This document shows, piece after piece, positions 1 through 11,417 of a DNA stretch of 64,000 bases. The notes beneath the pieces are model-generated. The model saw nothing but the letters and a program-made list of their open reading frames with translations, searched no databases and was not told the origin of the DNA. The position numbers and the translations under genes were made by a program. The first letter of the stretch is position 1. Each line of letters opens with the position of its first letter. Location of the stretch: the NCBI GenBank assembly GCA_039111635.1, contig JBCAQO010000001.1, forward strand, positions 744,001-808,000, in the 5' to 3' direction. Source of the DNA: Heterobasidion occidentale (Eukaryota > Basidiomycota > Agaricomycetes > Russulales > Bondarzewiaceae).

Positions 1-824
1 ACCTGCTTCTCGAAGGAGATGTTGCGCACGAGAGCGGTCCCGCGCAGAATTGGTGGGCGTGAGGGAGGTAGGGAGATGGACTCGAGGTGTATGTTGGCAT
101 ACAGGTCGGGTGAGGGTGCAGGAATAGCAGAAGTGCGGGCGAGGTCTGAATCGATTTCTGCAAGGGGAGCGTGTGAAAGGGAGGAAGGAAGGCGAGGGAA
201 GGGGAATGCGGAGTTGGAAGCGTGTTCGGCTTCTGTCTCAGTCTCCGTATCGTCAGGATTGGCGGGAGAGGAGACGGCGGTGGGGCGGCCTGTGCGCCTG
301 AAGAGGCGAACAGACACAAGTCCTTCAGCCTGGTCCTTGAAATGGACGTTCTTCGGGACGAGCGCGGGCGTTGCAGGCTCTGATTGGGCGCGTGCGTGGC
401 GCGCGCGGGCGTAGTCGTCAGCGATAGATGAGGCGGAGGATGACTTCAAAGAAGACTTGAGAGGTTTGCCGGAGGAGAGGACGACGTGGGAACTGGCGCG
501 GTTGAATTTTGGGGCATTCGGAGGGTAGAGAGAAGGGGAGGGGAGAGGAGAGGAGGACGGGAAGGGGATAGATATGCGCGTCGGGAGGTCCTCTTGGGCA
601 ATGTCGTCCGGGGTGATAAGCGGGGGTGAAGGTGGCGGTGATGGTTCATGGTCATCGTCAGCTGGGATGTGGAAAAGCGATTTTTTCTGCGACTTCCTGC
701 GAGGGAGGGTGGCGAGGGGGGTGAACGCGCCTGGGCCACGCTCATTGGAGAATGTGATGGGGGAGCGCAGAGAGGAGAGCAAGGAGGACGAGGGGGACGG
801 CGACGGCTGGAGGATGTAGGGCAT
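1..824 (-). CDS. PP1 regulatory subunit, CBM21 family (copy 1, 5' end only)
   Basis: This is the amino-terminal part of the gene annotated in full at 37642-39824; the rest lies beyond the left window edge. The start is the ATG whose complement is at 822-824, matching 39822-39824 in copy 2. Visible are the Ser/Pro-rich N-terminus and the PP1-docking motif KNVHF; the window edge cuts the reading frame just as the CBM21 domain begins. Differences from copy 2 inside the frame are substitutions, so the frame stays open. It is probably the other allele of the same gene and not a paralogue. Confidence 0.8.
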   Translation of the reverse strand, partial: MPYILQPSPSPSSSLLSSLRSPITFSNERGPGAFTPLATLPRRKSQKKSLFHIPADDDHEPSPPPSPPLITPDDIAQEDLPTRISIPFPSSSPLPSPSLYPPNAPKFNRASSHVVLSSGKPLKSSLKSSSASSIADDYARARHARAQSEPATPALVPKNVHFKDQAEGLVSVRLFRRTGRPTAVSSPANPDDTETETEAEHASNSAFPFPRLPSSLSHAPLAEIDSDLARTSAIPAPSPDLYANIHLESISLPPSRPPILRGTALVRNISFEKQ

Positions 825-3800
825 CAAGTGTGCGAAGTACAAGAGGATGGGGTGGGGAGGGCAAGCAAACGAACAGAAAGCCCTGGCCAGATAAGATAAT
901 AACAGCCATCCCGACACGTCTTGGATCAGCACCTTGACGTCAGCCATGACACCCCATTTTCCCGCTCCACCCACCATGGTCCATCCTCCTCGATGTCCCT
1001 CCCCGCCCCGCAGCTTCCCCAACGTCTCTTCCCCATACCCCGCACCAGCTTTCGGATGCATTTATACTCCTCCCTCATTGCCCTCAACGTCCTCCAACTC
1101 TCTTTCAACAGCCCTTATCCTAGCTTTCAGGATGCGCCGTCTTCCAGCGGGCATAGACCACGCCTGGGCCTCGTATCAGACCTAGCTTCCGCTCCATAAT
1201 ACTCCACTCCCTATGCCGCCGCCCCTTCCCAGCCCTTCCCGCGGTCCGATTCTCTGTTGTCCTTCGCCTGCCGTCTTCAGCATCCTTACGTTTGCATTCT
1301 CCTTGTGGTTACGCATTATCCTCGACGCGCGCAAAGAATCTAAACGACATAGCCCCGCCACCATACTACGGATAGCCCCAGGGATGCCTACGGCCTTCGC
1401 TCCGACCTCCCTCACCTTCCCAAATTCTTCGCTTCCCCATCACGCCAACGTTTGACAGGATCAGCCCACGCTCCCATGCTTTCAATCCAATGGGCCTGCC
1501 TTTGTCCATATCCATCCGAGCGCCTGAGCCTCCGAACCCGGCCATCCGTCCACGCCAGATTTGCGCCGTTTCCGCATCTGGAATCTATTTCTTCTTCTCG
1601 TCGCATCTCGAAGCTCGGCGCCATTCATCTCGGCTTTGCATTTCAACACAGACTTCTAATCTGACAGGTCCGGATCGTGCAATTCAGTCTCGGCCCTGAG
1701 AGGCGGACAGTGTGCCTGTCATCGGAGACTGGTGGGCGCTCTGGATTACAATGCTGTGTTTGCGAGCACGTCGGGCGCGATATCCGTGTCGTCGCCGACG
1801 TGGCTCGCGATGGCGTCGGCGCGCTTGGTACCGCACAGTCGATCAATGATCGCATTTTTTTCTATTCAACCTTCCTTTTCCGCCTCTCTCCATTCCATAC
1901 CCTGCTCGTTGCATGCTGCACACAACGACGCGTCTCCAAGCTCCTCGGCCCCCATTCTCCGGTTTCAGAGAAGAAGCAGGAAAGTCCTTGAGTCCTCTTT
2001 CGAGTTCTTTTCAATATCGCTTTAGACCGGACGATCCCGACAACTACCCTGCAATTTCCGTATCTGCCGACTAGAGCACTCTGGCATGTTCCGAGGTGAA
2101 CGTCGGTGCCGGATCATCAACCTTCATTGTCGCGGGTTTGGCCGCTCGGGGGCAAGAGCCGGTTGCAGGTCAACCGCAGAAACTCGTCAGGCTGACAGAG
2201 GCTGACAGAGTGCTGACAGTCAGAGTTGGACCGTGCGTAGAACAACTGTGGAACATGATCATGACAACCAGAAAGGTTAAAGTCAAAAGTGAGTCATTTG
2301 CTTGCCTCTTTGTCTCAGAACTTTCTATGCCCGTCTTTGCTGCTAATCGATTTTATAGCTCGACCTAGCGATCGCATTTCGTCTTCGTCCTCGATTGTCA
2401 GATAACGCGCAGGTCCCGCAGGGTGAGTTCCAGGTCTGAGAACACGAGAAGTACCGTTGATTTTACCGAGCAATTAGACTACCGAGAAGCAATCTGAAGG
2501 ACGGTCCAGCGCTTGCAGCCGAGCATGCTCGACGATTTGAAACCTGAGACCTTGCAGCTGGAAGATTGGACAATTGGATATATCGCTCGGAACCTCCGCA
2601 ACCTTCACGACAGCCCCAATTTCTCCTGCTTCTGGAGATTTGGATTTTTCGAACATAACGCCTTCTCATCACTGCTGTTTGATATAAGATTCGGTACTCT
2701 GCCTACAAGATAAGGACTTGAGGATGGACTTCTCACTGCCATTTGCGCGTGATATGCAATAGGTTTGTATCTTTCTTATGACTATCCTATACACTTGTAC
2801 TCATAATCCCTATAGCCTATTCCATGGCCCGTAACATTTGTCATTGCTAACCACACTGATGTCTTTCATTCTCTGCTCCGGGCTGCAAGCCCAGAAAACA
2901 CCAGATTGCCTCGGATCCGAATCTATCCGAATACGCACTGCGCAGACGCTCATTCTAGGGGGCGCTTGCGCCGGCCGCAAATGTCTCAGATTTCAGCGAC
3001 CCCATTTTTCTGCCCCGTACCTGGTCTTCGAACTCATACAGCTAAACATAAGTATGTATAGGAGTTAGGAGTGTGCTGATGAATGTGAGGCTGACATACA
3101 GACTGCTCAAACCCGGCCTCATTCGATCACACGATGGCGCTGGGTCAGGCATGCAATGCTTGTTGGCATCGAGCTCAAAAGTATTACATCAACTCCATGC
3201 ATTCGAACATTCAAGCTTCAAGCATGCACAACAAGCTTTAAGTATGCATACTTAGAATCTAATCTCACGCCTTCCGCACGCCTTCCGTCGCGATTGGTTT
3301 CGAAGTTAAACCGAGCAACGCTTATCCGAGTATCCCTCCTTGCGTGCGATCCGCCTGGTCTTCCATGGACTCAAGGACTTGAAGCCTGGGATCGCGTTCC
3401 CGCGACTCATACAAGCCCTTCCACGCCCTTGTGAATGCACCCTCACCGGCAGAATGCACCCGACACACCCCTGCCCTGCGATTTGGCCTTCGCATTCACC
3501 TGCAACCGTGCTTGCCATTACGGGCTCCCTCACCCGGCTTTCATGCGCGTGTCGCTACGTATGGAAAGTACGCGAGCCCATCTAGGCATCTGAGTTGGCT
3601 CCCCGACGTGCGATCTGATGCTGCTGGCACTCCGCTGCACCTGTCGGCGATTGACCGCACGCGAGTGCCACACCTACATGTGGGCGCGTGTGGAATCTGT
3701 GGTAAGCCATTTCCTGTTTTCATTGTCATGTAATTTTGTCCTATCTGCGGATCGTGCGATCTTCGCGCCGCGAAGCAGGAGCCTCTGAACCTAAGTTCAC

Positions 3801-6800
3801 CTCCGCCCTAGTCAACAAAGCTACAACATTCGGGTTCTACGCTGCCCTTCTATGAACCGAAGAGGCAGTTCTGCGCATCGCTTTAGTTCTTGAATTCCTG
3901 CGTATCTATGCGCAGAGCGAAGCGTAACCAGAGCGGTGCGAGTGCGAGCCAGTAGGCGCGTTTGACGCGGCAGGTGTGTATTGGGCGGATAAGGATGTGT
4001 AGGAGAGGCGTAACAGATGCTGCATGGGCCAATACTCGGGGATGATCTCGGGGATGCTGAATGTGTTTTGTGTAGGATCACTAGATGGACGCCCATGGGC
4101 GTACATAGCGCGACCAATCACCCTCTCCCGTTCGCCAAAAAAAAATTTTCGCTAGCTCTGTCCTCACCTCTGTAAGCACCAAGGCCTAACGGCCTGACCT
4201 CGTGAGTTTTCAACCCATAGTTTCATGTAAGTTGTTTCGTGCTACATAGCGGTCGAGAACTTGAGAAGACCTTTAGTCAGGCCTCGGCCCTTGCATGGAA
4301 TTAACGAATGAGGCGCTAACATTGCAGAATTCGGCATATCGGCCTGGTGAGCATCGGGATTCCTCGTCCGACATCCTATCTTACTGACTGGTCGACGAAC
4401 TATATCCTGATCTTGATGCTTTCGACTTATGGGCGCGACCGCTCCGCACTCTAGCACGTACGCACTCCCTTGACATATCATCCCATAATCACGACGTTGT
4501 TCATGACGGTGATGTCGCTGAATTCTCTAGGCCGCACGTCGTCAGTACGTCGTCTCTATCGCCTGTCACTATGTCCAGTATATGATGTAGTGTTTGACGA
4601 CCGCTTAGGACGCGTTGCTATATGAGAGGCAATAGGGGTTTGCGTCATAGGTCCAGGCCAGGTGAGTACTGCCCCGTCATTGTCTGCCATTATCCGATTA
4701 TATTCTGTAGGGCATTCTTGCGACTCGGGAAGACTGACGGCGGGCGCATACAGACGCTTTAGAGCCGAATATCAGGACTCGTACGCGCCCGATTTCAGTG
4801 ATGGCGACCTTGAATATTACGGCTCACTGCGGCCGTACGCTCTTGTTGGGCAGTTTTGACCCGACAGATCCAGCGCTCTCGGCAACAACGTCGTCATTGT
4901 GCTGATCGTGTTCGGAATCTACATCGAAAATCCGATGAAGGATATCCAGTCACCGATATTCGCGCGCAGTTGTCAATGTCCGAGTGCACCTTCGATAGCC
5001 TACACTCCTTATTACGTGGATGCGTTCATCGCCGCAACCGGAGACGCCTTCACCGACGTTGCAAGCATTTATACTCATCGTGCAGGTCGAGAGAATGCGA
5101 ATCGGTTGTCTCATGTGCTCAAGCCACGTCCTTGCCCCTCATCGTCATGGTCGTGATCGTAGTTATAAACGTCCGTTTCGGTTCAACTTCTATGCTGCAG
5201 AAGCAGAGACTCACTGGCTTCGATGTCACTTCGTATAGACTTCACATGCGATGTGAGAAAAGCTGGCCACGGCGTGCCTCTAGTCACCCAATTACGGCGT
5301 ACGTGACCCCTGACACGGTAAGAATTGTGATCACGTCGCGCAGGTCATCAGCTGAGCCAGGACAAACATCCAGGATCACCCTCATCGTCATTGTTCCGCC
5401 CTCCTGACCCACACAAGCGCTGCGGCGTCGGTAAAGTTGTACGTACTGATACATCAAACGCGCACGGGCTTTCCATTCCAGTCCTCAGGGAAGCATTGAC
5501 CGTGCGTCATCTTTGATCTCGGAATTCGAGGAGTAGGAGGTGGTTCGACAGATGAAAGGACGGACACGAAATGGTCCTTTGCAAGGTGTGTAGAAATTTC
5601 TGCATCAGAAAAAATAACTACAATGGAATATGCTCCCACCTCGATATGACGGCGGCCCAGTCTAGAGGCCTGGAGGAGGAGGCCAGTCTTATACATCTAG
5701 TTGTGACAACGGCCGAGGATCTAAAAAGGACCCTGATGACGACGTTGCTGATGCCCGCGCGACAGATGGAGGATTTGACAGCGCAGCGGGAATCAAATTT
5801 GCGTCATAGCATCCACTATCCCCACTCCTTCACTTCCCCTTTGTTCCTTCTCGATCTCCTTCGGGCGTGGATCCGTTGAGACATGCCGTAGCATGCCGTG
5901 AGGGAATGCGCGTCATTTATATGGCACACGCGCTCTTAACAACTCGCGGATGTTAATTCCGTGGCACGGACGCAGGGCCAAGCTCGGTATTCCGAACGTA
6001 GATCAGAAATTGTCTACAATCTAGAAGACTCTACTGGATGCAGGAGCGTTTAGCATTATTGTTCTGATGCTTATGTTCAAAGACTTGCTTTACAAAGGGA
6101 TATTTCGATGAGGGTGCAGACAATCCCCTTCTCGCAGAGTGTATCGTGAGTTTTTCGACGGTCTCCATCCTGTTTCATGATCTCTGCATCACGTTCTACC
6201 ATGTCCACACACCTCATCGTACTGGACACACCTGCACTCTGGATTGATCTCACCTCTGCAATTGGCTTGTTTTTGTTCACTTCCCTTCTCAGGCCACTGC
6301 TTTGCTGAAGGACCTCTTTCTTAGCTGTGTATTTTCGGTGAGAACCAAAATCAAGTCACTCCGACGCACACTGGAGGTTGGGTACCCCGATTGGAGTCAT
6401 GGACTACCTTTCTCACTTTGGCAGGCGCCTGTTGGCCTGACTTCCGACCACATTTGTGCTTTAATATAGGCCCGACCTTACCGAAGAGGAGCTGATATGT
6501 CCTGATATCATTACCCAGTTCCGCTACCTCTCCGAGACTCCCCCAGACTAGGCCGAAGGCGCTACATTTATGTCCGTCGTCCTAAAAGATGGTCGGATCC
6601 CAATACTCCAACACAGCACATCTGGTACTGTTTTCAGTAATACTGTCTTCGTTGACTCATAAATCACCTTCTTCCACTGCCCCTTCTATCTTGATACTTG
6701 CATTGAAAATGTTGCGGTCAGGCCTCACTTACTCTCATCCTGGAGGTCAGTCTGCTGATCTTTTTCGGGCCCTTGCACGGCGGAAATGATTGATCAACCT

Positions 6801-7215
6801 TCGAGCCATTGAATCGCGTCGATGACACCTATAGCTGGGCTCAATCTCAAGCCGCCGACAAGACGCGCTCTGTCCCTTTGAGGAGGGCGCACACAGTCAT
6901 AGGAAGCCGACCGACCGGTAGCTAAAATTATCGGCGGTAGAACATTCGAGGGCCGGAATAGAGGGACGGATCGCGAATCATACGTATCGTTCTAGTCCAT
7001 TGTTGGTCATGGAGAGTTTGTGTTTCCCTTGTTCCCAATGCCTCGTCTTCACTGTAAAATGACTTAAGCTCGTTGTGAGCTTTAACACACCCTCCGCCTA
7101 AATATTTGTCGCGCCATCAGTGCAATACACATTGTGTTGCCCGTTCCTTAATCTACTCGCCAGAGCCCACACGAATAAGCACACAGAAGTCGACGAACGA
7201 AACTGTCGGACGATA
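825..7215. other. Long stretch without recognisable genes (copy 1)
   Basis: No ORF here resembles a known family, and the short open frames overlap on both strands without a codon-like pattern. A small cluster of direct repeats (GGCTGACAGA units) lies near 2190-2220. The whole stretch recurs at 39825-46228. No LTRs, transposase or tRNA were recognised. It could hold noncoding transcripts or very old transposon remains. Confidence 0.5.
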
Positions 7216-8339
7216 TCAACCACAATGTGTCACGTACAGTAATTGCTGAAATGCATACCGCCTCACACTCAGGACACTACCTTCATGCCGACGACGGTAT
7301 CCCTTCCCATCACCTCCGTCCTTAGGTGGCGCAGCCCCGGAATGTTCTCGATCCCATCAGCGTATCCAACGCCATGTGCGCCGATAATAACAGGGGCGAC
7401 CGTGACGACGAGGGTGTCAACCAAGCCATGTTCGGATGAAGACGATAGAATGACTTGATGACCTGAGCGCCACCCTCCACCATGACAGATCGGATGCCTT
7501 CCGAGCGTATGGCTTGCAGCACTTCTGGTAATGGCAGATCTGTGTCCACGGATGGCAAGTCTGGGTCTATATTATCGTCAAATGATGTTCAGGGACAACA
7601 TGACAATGGGGCGGACATACGAAGGGTTGCCGCTCGATCAAGATGACTTTTACGCCTGCTCTTTCTAAGACCGCTTTCTTTTCTTCCCATGCTTTGGCTT
7701 TGGCCTCTTCATCCTCGTTCGCCCAAAATCCATCCACTTTCTGTGGACGAGACGAAATGACCCAAGGAGTTATGCCGGCTCCGAGAGCAGCATTGGCGAT
7801 GAGCTTGCATTTGGGTGGGACTCGTAGTTGGAGTCAAGAATCAGAGGACGAGGGTGATGTATAGCGGAAATGAGATTCCTGCGAGGGAAATGGCAGGTGT
7901 CGGACTAGATTGATAGCAATGATTCTCAAACAATGTTGTAAACGCGACGGGATTATCAGACGACATACCGTTCAACTGAGGATTATCAATCAATGCAGTG
8001 CCAACGCCGATCAAATCCCATCGTGCATGTCCGCATCCTACCTTGTAATGAGCATATTGATTTCCGTGATTTTATCAATCTACCTGTACTCACCAATGCG
8101 TCATCTTCATGCTTTCTTCCACTCAAAATCAGCTGCAGCCCGCCCTTACCTGCGATCTTTGCATCTAGCGACTGAGCAAATGTGAGGGTAACATATGGAC
8201 GGTCGGGATCCGGCGATACAAGAGATTCTATCGCTGATGTGCCAGGCTTTTTCCCTTCAAGTGGAGTGCCAAGCACTGTGTTAAGGAAATCTGGAGGGCC
8301 TGGCGGTGGAGGCTCAGGAGGGCCCACGACAAGCGACGT
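7216..8339 (-). pseudogene. RIB7: RIB7-like diaminohydroxyphosphoribosylaminopyrimidine reductase, frame-disrupted copy 1
   Basis: Same gene as 46229-47361, but with several single-base deletions. One near 7448 breaks the frame just after VMVEGGAQVIKSF. Others near 7624, 7828, 8028 and 8110 break upstream exons. Because copy 2 is open at the same sites and the losses cluster toward the N gap, these look more like sequencing or assembly errors than genuine decay. Product, if intact: reduction of the ribosylamino-pyrimidine intermediate of riboflavin synthesis with NADPH. Confidence 0.8.
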
Positions 8340-8597
8340 CTAAAAGTTTGTGTTTGATGATCGTCCTTACTGCGCGTGCTGAAATCCAAACACGCACCTC
8401 CAACGAATCCAACAGGGAATCCATGTGTATCGATAGCTATGAAGGTGGAGAATACTTTTTCATAGGTAAGCATTCTTAAATTCCCATCGATTCCGATGCC
8501 AGTAGACAGTGATCTTCTACCACATTCTCGAGCAACCGGAAAGGGAGAACGAGCCGAAGTGACGCACGCGTTTCCACGTGACTCCGTTTATGGTCAT

Positions 8598-8697
8598 NNN
8601 NNNNNNNNNNNNNNNNNNNNNNNNNNNNNNNNNNNNNNNNNNNNNNNNNNNNNNNNNNNNNNNNNNNNNNNNNNNNNNNNNNNNNNNNNNNNNNNNN
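8598..8697. other. Assembly gap (100 N)
   Basis: Exactly 100 N, the conventional length for a gap of unknown size. To its left the duplicated copy ends about 115 bp before the position where the histone H4 start would lie. To its right the sequence starts inside the gag zinc knuckle of a retroelement. The missing H4 gene of copy 1 and the 5' LTR and gag of the element would fall in this gap if the join is right. Confidence 0.99.
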
Positions 8698-8955
8698 AGC
8701 CCGGGCACATGGCACGCAATTGTCCTTCTCGGCCCAAAGAGAAGATTCCAGCCCCCTTGTCGCAGACCAGTGCGCGAAGCAGAAATGGACGAAGGACAAT
8801 TCGACGATGAAGACGTCGAAGAAGGAAAAAACAGAGTCAACCACATCCGTCAGATGATGATGGGACTCAGTATGGAAGAAATCGAGGAAGTTCGAGCCTT
8901 TAGCGACTCGAAGAATTTTAAAGCCTCTCCCATCGGCAGCGGATGTGGAGAGTAG
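8698..8955 (+). pseudogene. gag: gag 3' end with CCHC zinc knuckle
   Basis: Immediately after the gap one frame reads PGHMARNC, the last half of a CX2CX4HX4C nucleic-acid-binding knuckle of Gag, followed by a basic tail. A little downstream the likely coding frame changes, to an acidic stretch containing MDEGQFDDEDVEEGKN. This implies a single-base indel near 8785, close to the contig end. The frame closes at 8953-8955, overlapping the first codons of pol. Knuckles of this kind package the element's RNA into cytoplasmic particles. Confidence 0.6.
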
Positions 8956-11417
8956 GATTCTTGCAGGAAATCGGTACGCTCCTCTGGCCAGTAAAGATGC
9001 TGACCAAGAGCATGGACATCCAGATGTATTGTATCTTTCGGAAATGAAATCACATGGTGCACCATCCCTCCGACTCGAAACGATGCTCATAGGCAAGAAT
9101 AGAAAAGCTGCTACACAGGCACTGGTGGACAGTGGAGCCACTGGTATCTTCATGCACCCTCGCTTCGTGGAAGCGCATCGAATCACTACATACAAAACCC
9201 CCACCCCTATCCCAGTCAGTACGGTCCAGAACACCGAGTTCAAGGGAGGACCTATTACGCGATTCGCCAACCTCAAATTACAGGTTCTAGGTGAAAAAGG
9301 GGGGTCGCATACAGAATCAGCGAGATTCTATATTGCGGAAATAGGAAAAGAGGACGTCATCTTAGGAACCGACTGGTTATTAGAACATAACCCAGAAGTC
9401 GACTGGCATGCCTACGGGCTACACTTTACCAGATGCCCACCCTCCTGCCAAATAAAAGGAGGACCGGTAAAAGCTAGAAGAGCTACAAGAAAACCAGGAC
9501 GTCCTAAATCAAGCATACGGCGCATGGAAACAGTACCGCAAACGGGCGACTACTCAATACCAGTGCAAAAGCCGGGAAAAGCAGTACCAGGCCAGAAAGT
9601 GGGAAACACCACAGTACCACATCCACGGACAATACCTACAAGTCCGGAGTTCACAACTCGAAGGTTGAATGCCGAACGTCTGAAGGCCCGAACCAGAAAT
9701 TACAAGGTTCCGACATGGGCTGAAGAAGACGTTCCGGAGGACGGTGACGGACTTCCGGCACTTCCCTCCAAGAATCTTGAAGAAGATGGAGTCTACCTCG
9801 TTAGATGCCTAGATACGGGAACATTACAGGCACTGGAATTGTACAACGACTCCGAAGAAGGCGTCGATATACATCGCGCCGAAACCACGGAACTTCCATA
9901 CGCCAACACACCGGCTCAAGGAAGCAAACCTGCCAAAGCACCGACAGGGAAACAAACAAAGCACACCAACTCGCAAAGGCTTGCAGAAGAAGCTGCCAAA
10001 GGGAAACCCGAACTATCCTTTGAAGAAATAGTGCCAAAGGAATACTGGAATTATAGAAAGGTTTTTGAAGGTCGACCAAAGGGACAGCTACCGCTCTCTC
10101 GACCTTGGGATCACAAAATAGAGATCAAGGAAGGAATGGATCACTCGCTCAAACCCAAGCTATACAGTCTTAGCCCTGGAGAGCAAGTGGAACTCAAGAA
10201 ATTCATAGACGAAAACCTCCAGAAAGGATTCATTAGAGAATCCAAATCGCACATGGCATCCCCATTCTTCTTCATCAAGAAAAAGAACGGGAAACTACGA
10301 CCAGTAATGGACTATCGCAAACTCAATGAAATAACGATCAAGAACAAGTACCCTTTGCCGATTATTCAAGAATTACTGGACCTTCTAGCCGAAGCCATAT
10401 ACTTTTCACTAATGGATGTCGATACAGGATATAACAACGTACGCATGAAAGAAGGAAGCGAGAAACTGGCCGCGTTCGTCACAATTTAGGAATGTACGAA
10501 CCTCTGGTGATGTTCTTTGGATTAACCAACTCGCCGGCAACATTCCAAACTATGATGAATGCCCTCTTCAAAGACCTCATCTACGCCGGATTAGTGGCAA
10601 TCTATATGGACGACATCCTAGTATTCTCTAAAACAATGGATGACCACATCAAGACAGTCCGAAAGGTTCTACAGATCTTACAGGACAACGATCTGTACCT
10701 ACAACCCTCGAAATGCCACTTCCACAAAAAGAAAATCGACTATCTTGGATATGTTATATCACACGGACATCTAGAAATGGACCCGATTAAAGTGGCCGGC
10801 ATTATGGACTGGCCAACACCTGGAAAAGTCAAGGAAGTGCAATCGTTTTTAGGTTTTTGCAACTTTTATCGCAGGTTTATCAAAGATTACTCAAAGATAG
10901 CACGACCGCTATTTGAGTTAACACAGAAAGAACGCACCTGGGATTGGACACCAGCATGCGAAGAAGCGTTTCAAACGCTAAAACAAATATTTACAGAATC
11001 TCCGGTGCTCGTTATGCCGGACACAAGGAACCCGTTTCGTATTGAATGCGACGCTTCCGACTTTGCCACCGGAGCAGTTTTATCACAAGTCGCCAAAGAT
11101 GGAAAATGGCACCCATGTGCTTATATTTCCAAGTCGCTCTCACCAACAGAACGCAACTACCCAATCTATGATAAAGAGTTGCTAGCGGTCGTTCGAGCTT
11201 TTGAAGCTTGGCGACACTATTTGGAGGGCGCCGACCACCCGGTAGACGTCTGGACAGACCACAAGAACCTCGAATGGTTCCGTTCAAGCCAGAAACTGAA
11301 CCGTCGACAAGCACGATGGTCACTCTACCTCTCGCGTTTCGACTACAAGTTGACGCACAAGGCGGGAGTCACTAATAAATCCACGGTCTGTCACGGCGTC
11401 CAGACCATAAAAAGGGG
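8945..11417 (+). pseudogene. pol: pol: aspartic protease, reverse transcriptase, RNase H (frame-broken)
   Basis: The protease active-site motif is ALVDSGATG (about 9118-9144). The reverse transcriptase spans about 10190-10800, with the catalytic IYMDDILVF box near 10602-10628. The Ty3-type RNase H follows (about 11000-11390), with motifs ECDASDFATGAVLSQ and TDHKNLEWF. The frame is broken twice. A stop at 10487-10489 lies within the palm and the frame resumes at once in another register. A second shift lies near 11370-11410, before the integrase frame. Both are single-base changes, so this copy is either recently dead or damaged by sequencing error. Product family: copying of element RNA into DNA. 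Confidence 0.9.

Larger units (their letters stand above)
1..8597. repeat. Large duplication, copy 1 (matches 39001-47622)
   Basis: Base 1 aligns with base 39001 and the two stretches stay almost identical, coding and noncoding alike, until the N gap. The window edge cuts the left side, so the true duplication is probably longer. Differences are rare substitutions over the first few kb (for example near 54, 318, 618 and 781). From about 5.4 kb on they are increasingly single-base deletions in copy 1 (near 5410, 6028, 7060, 7448, 7624, 7828, 8028, 8110, 8538). This pattern suggests an error-prone contig end or an alternate haplotype. Confidence 0.95.
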
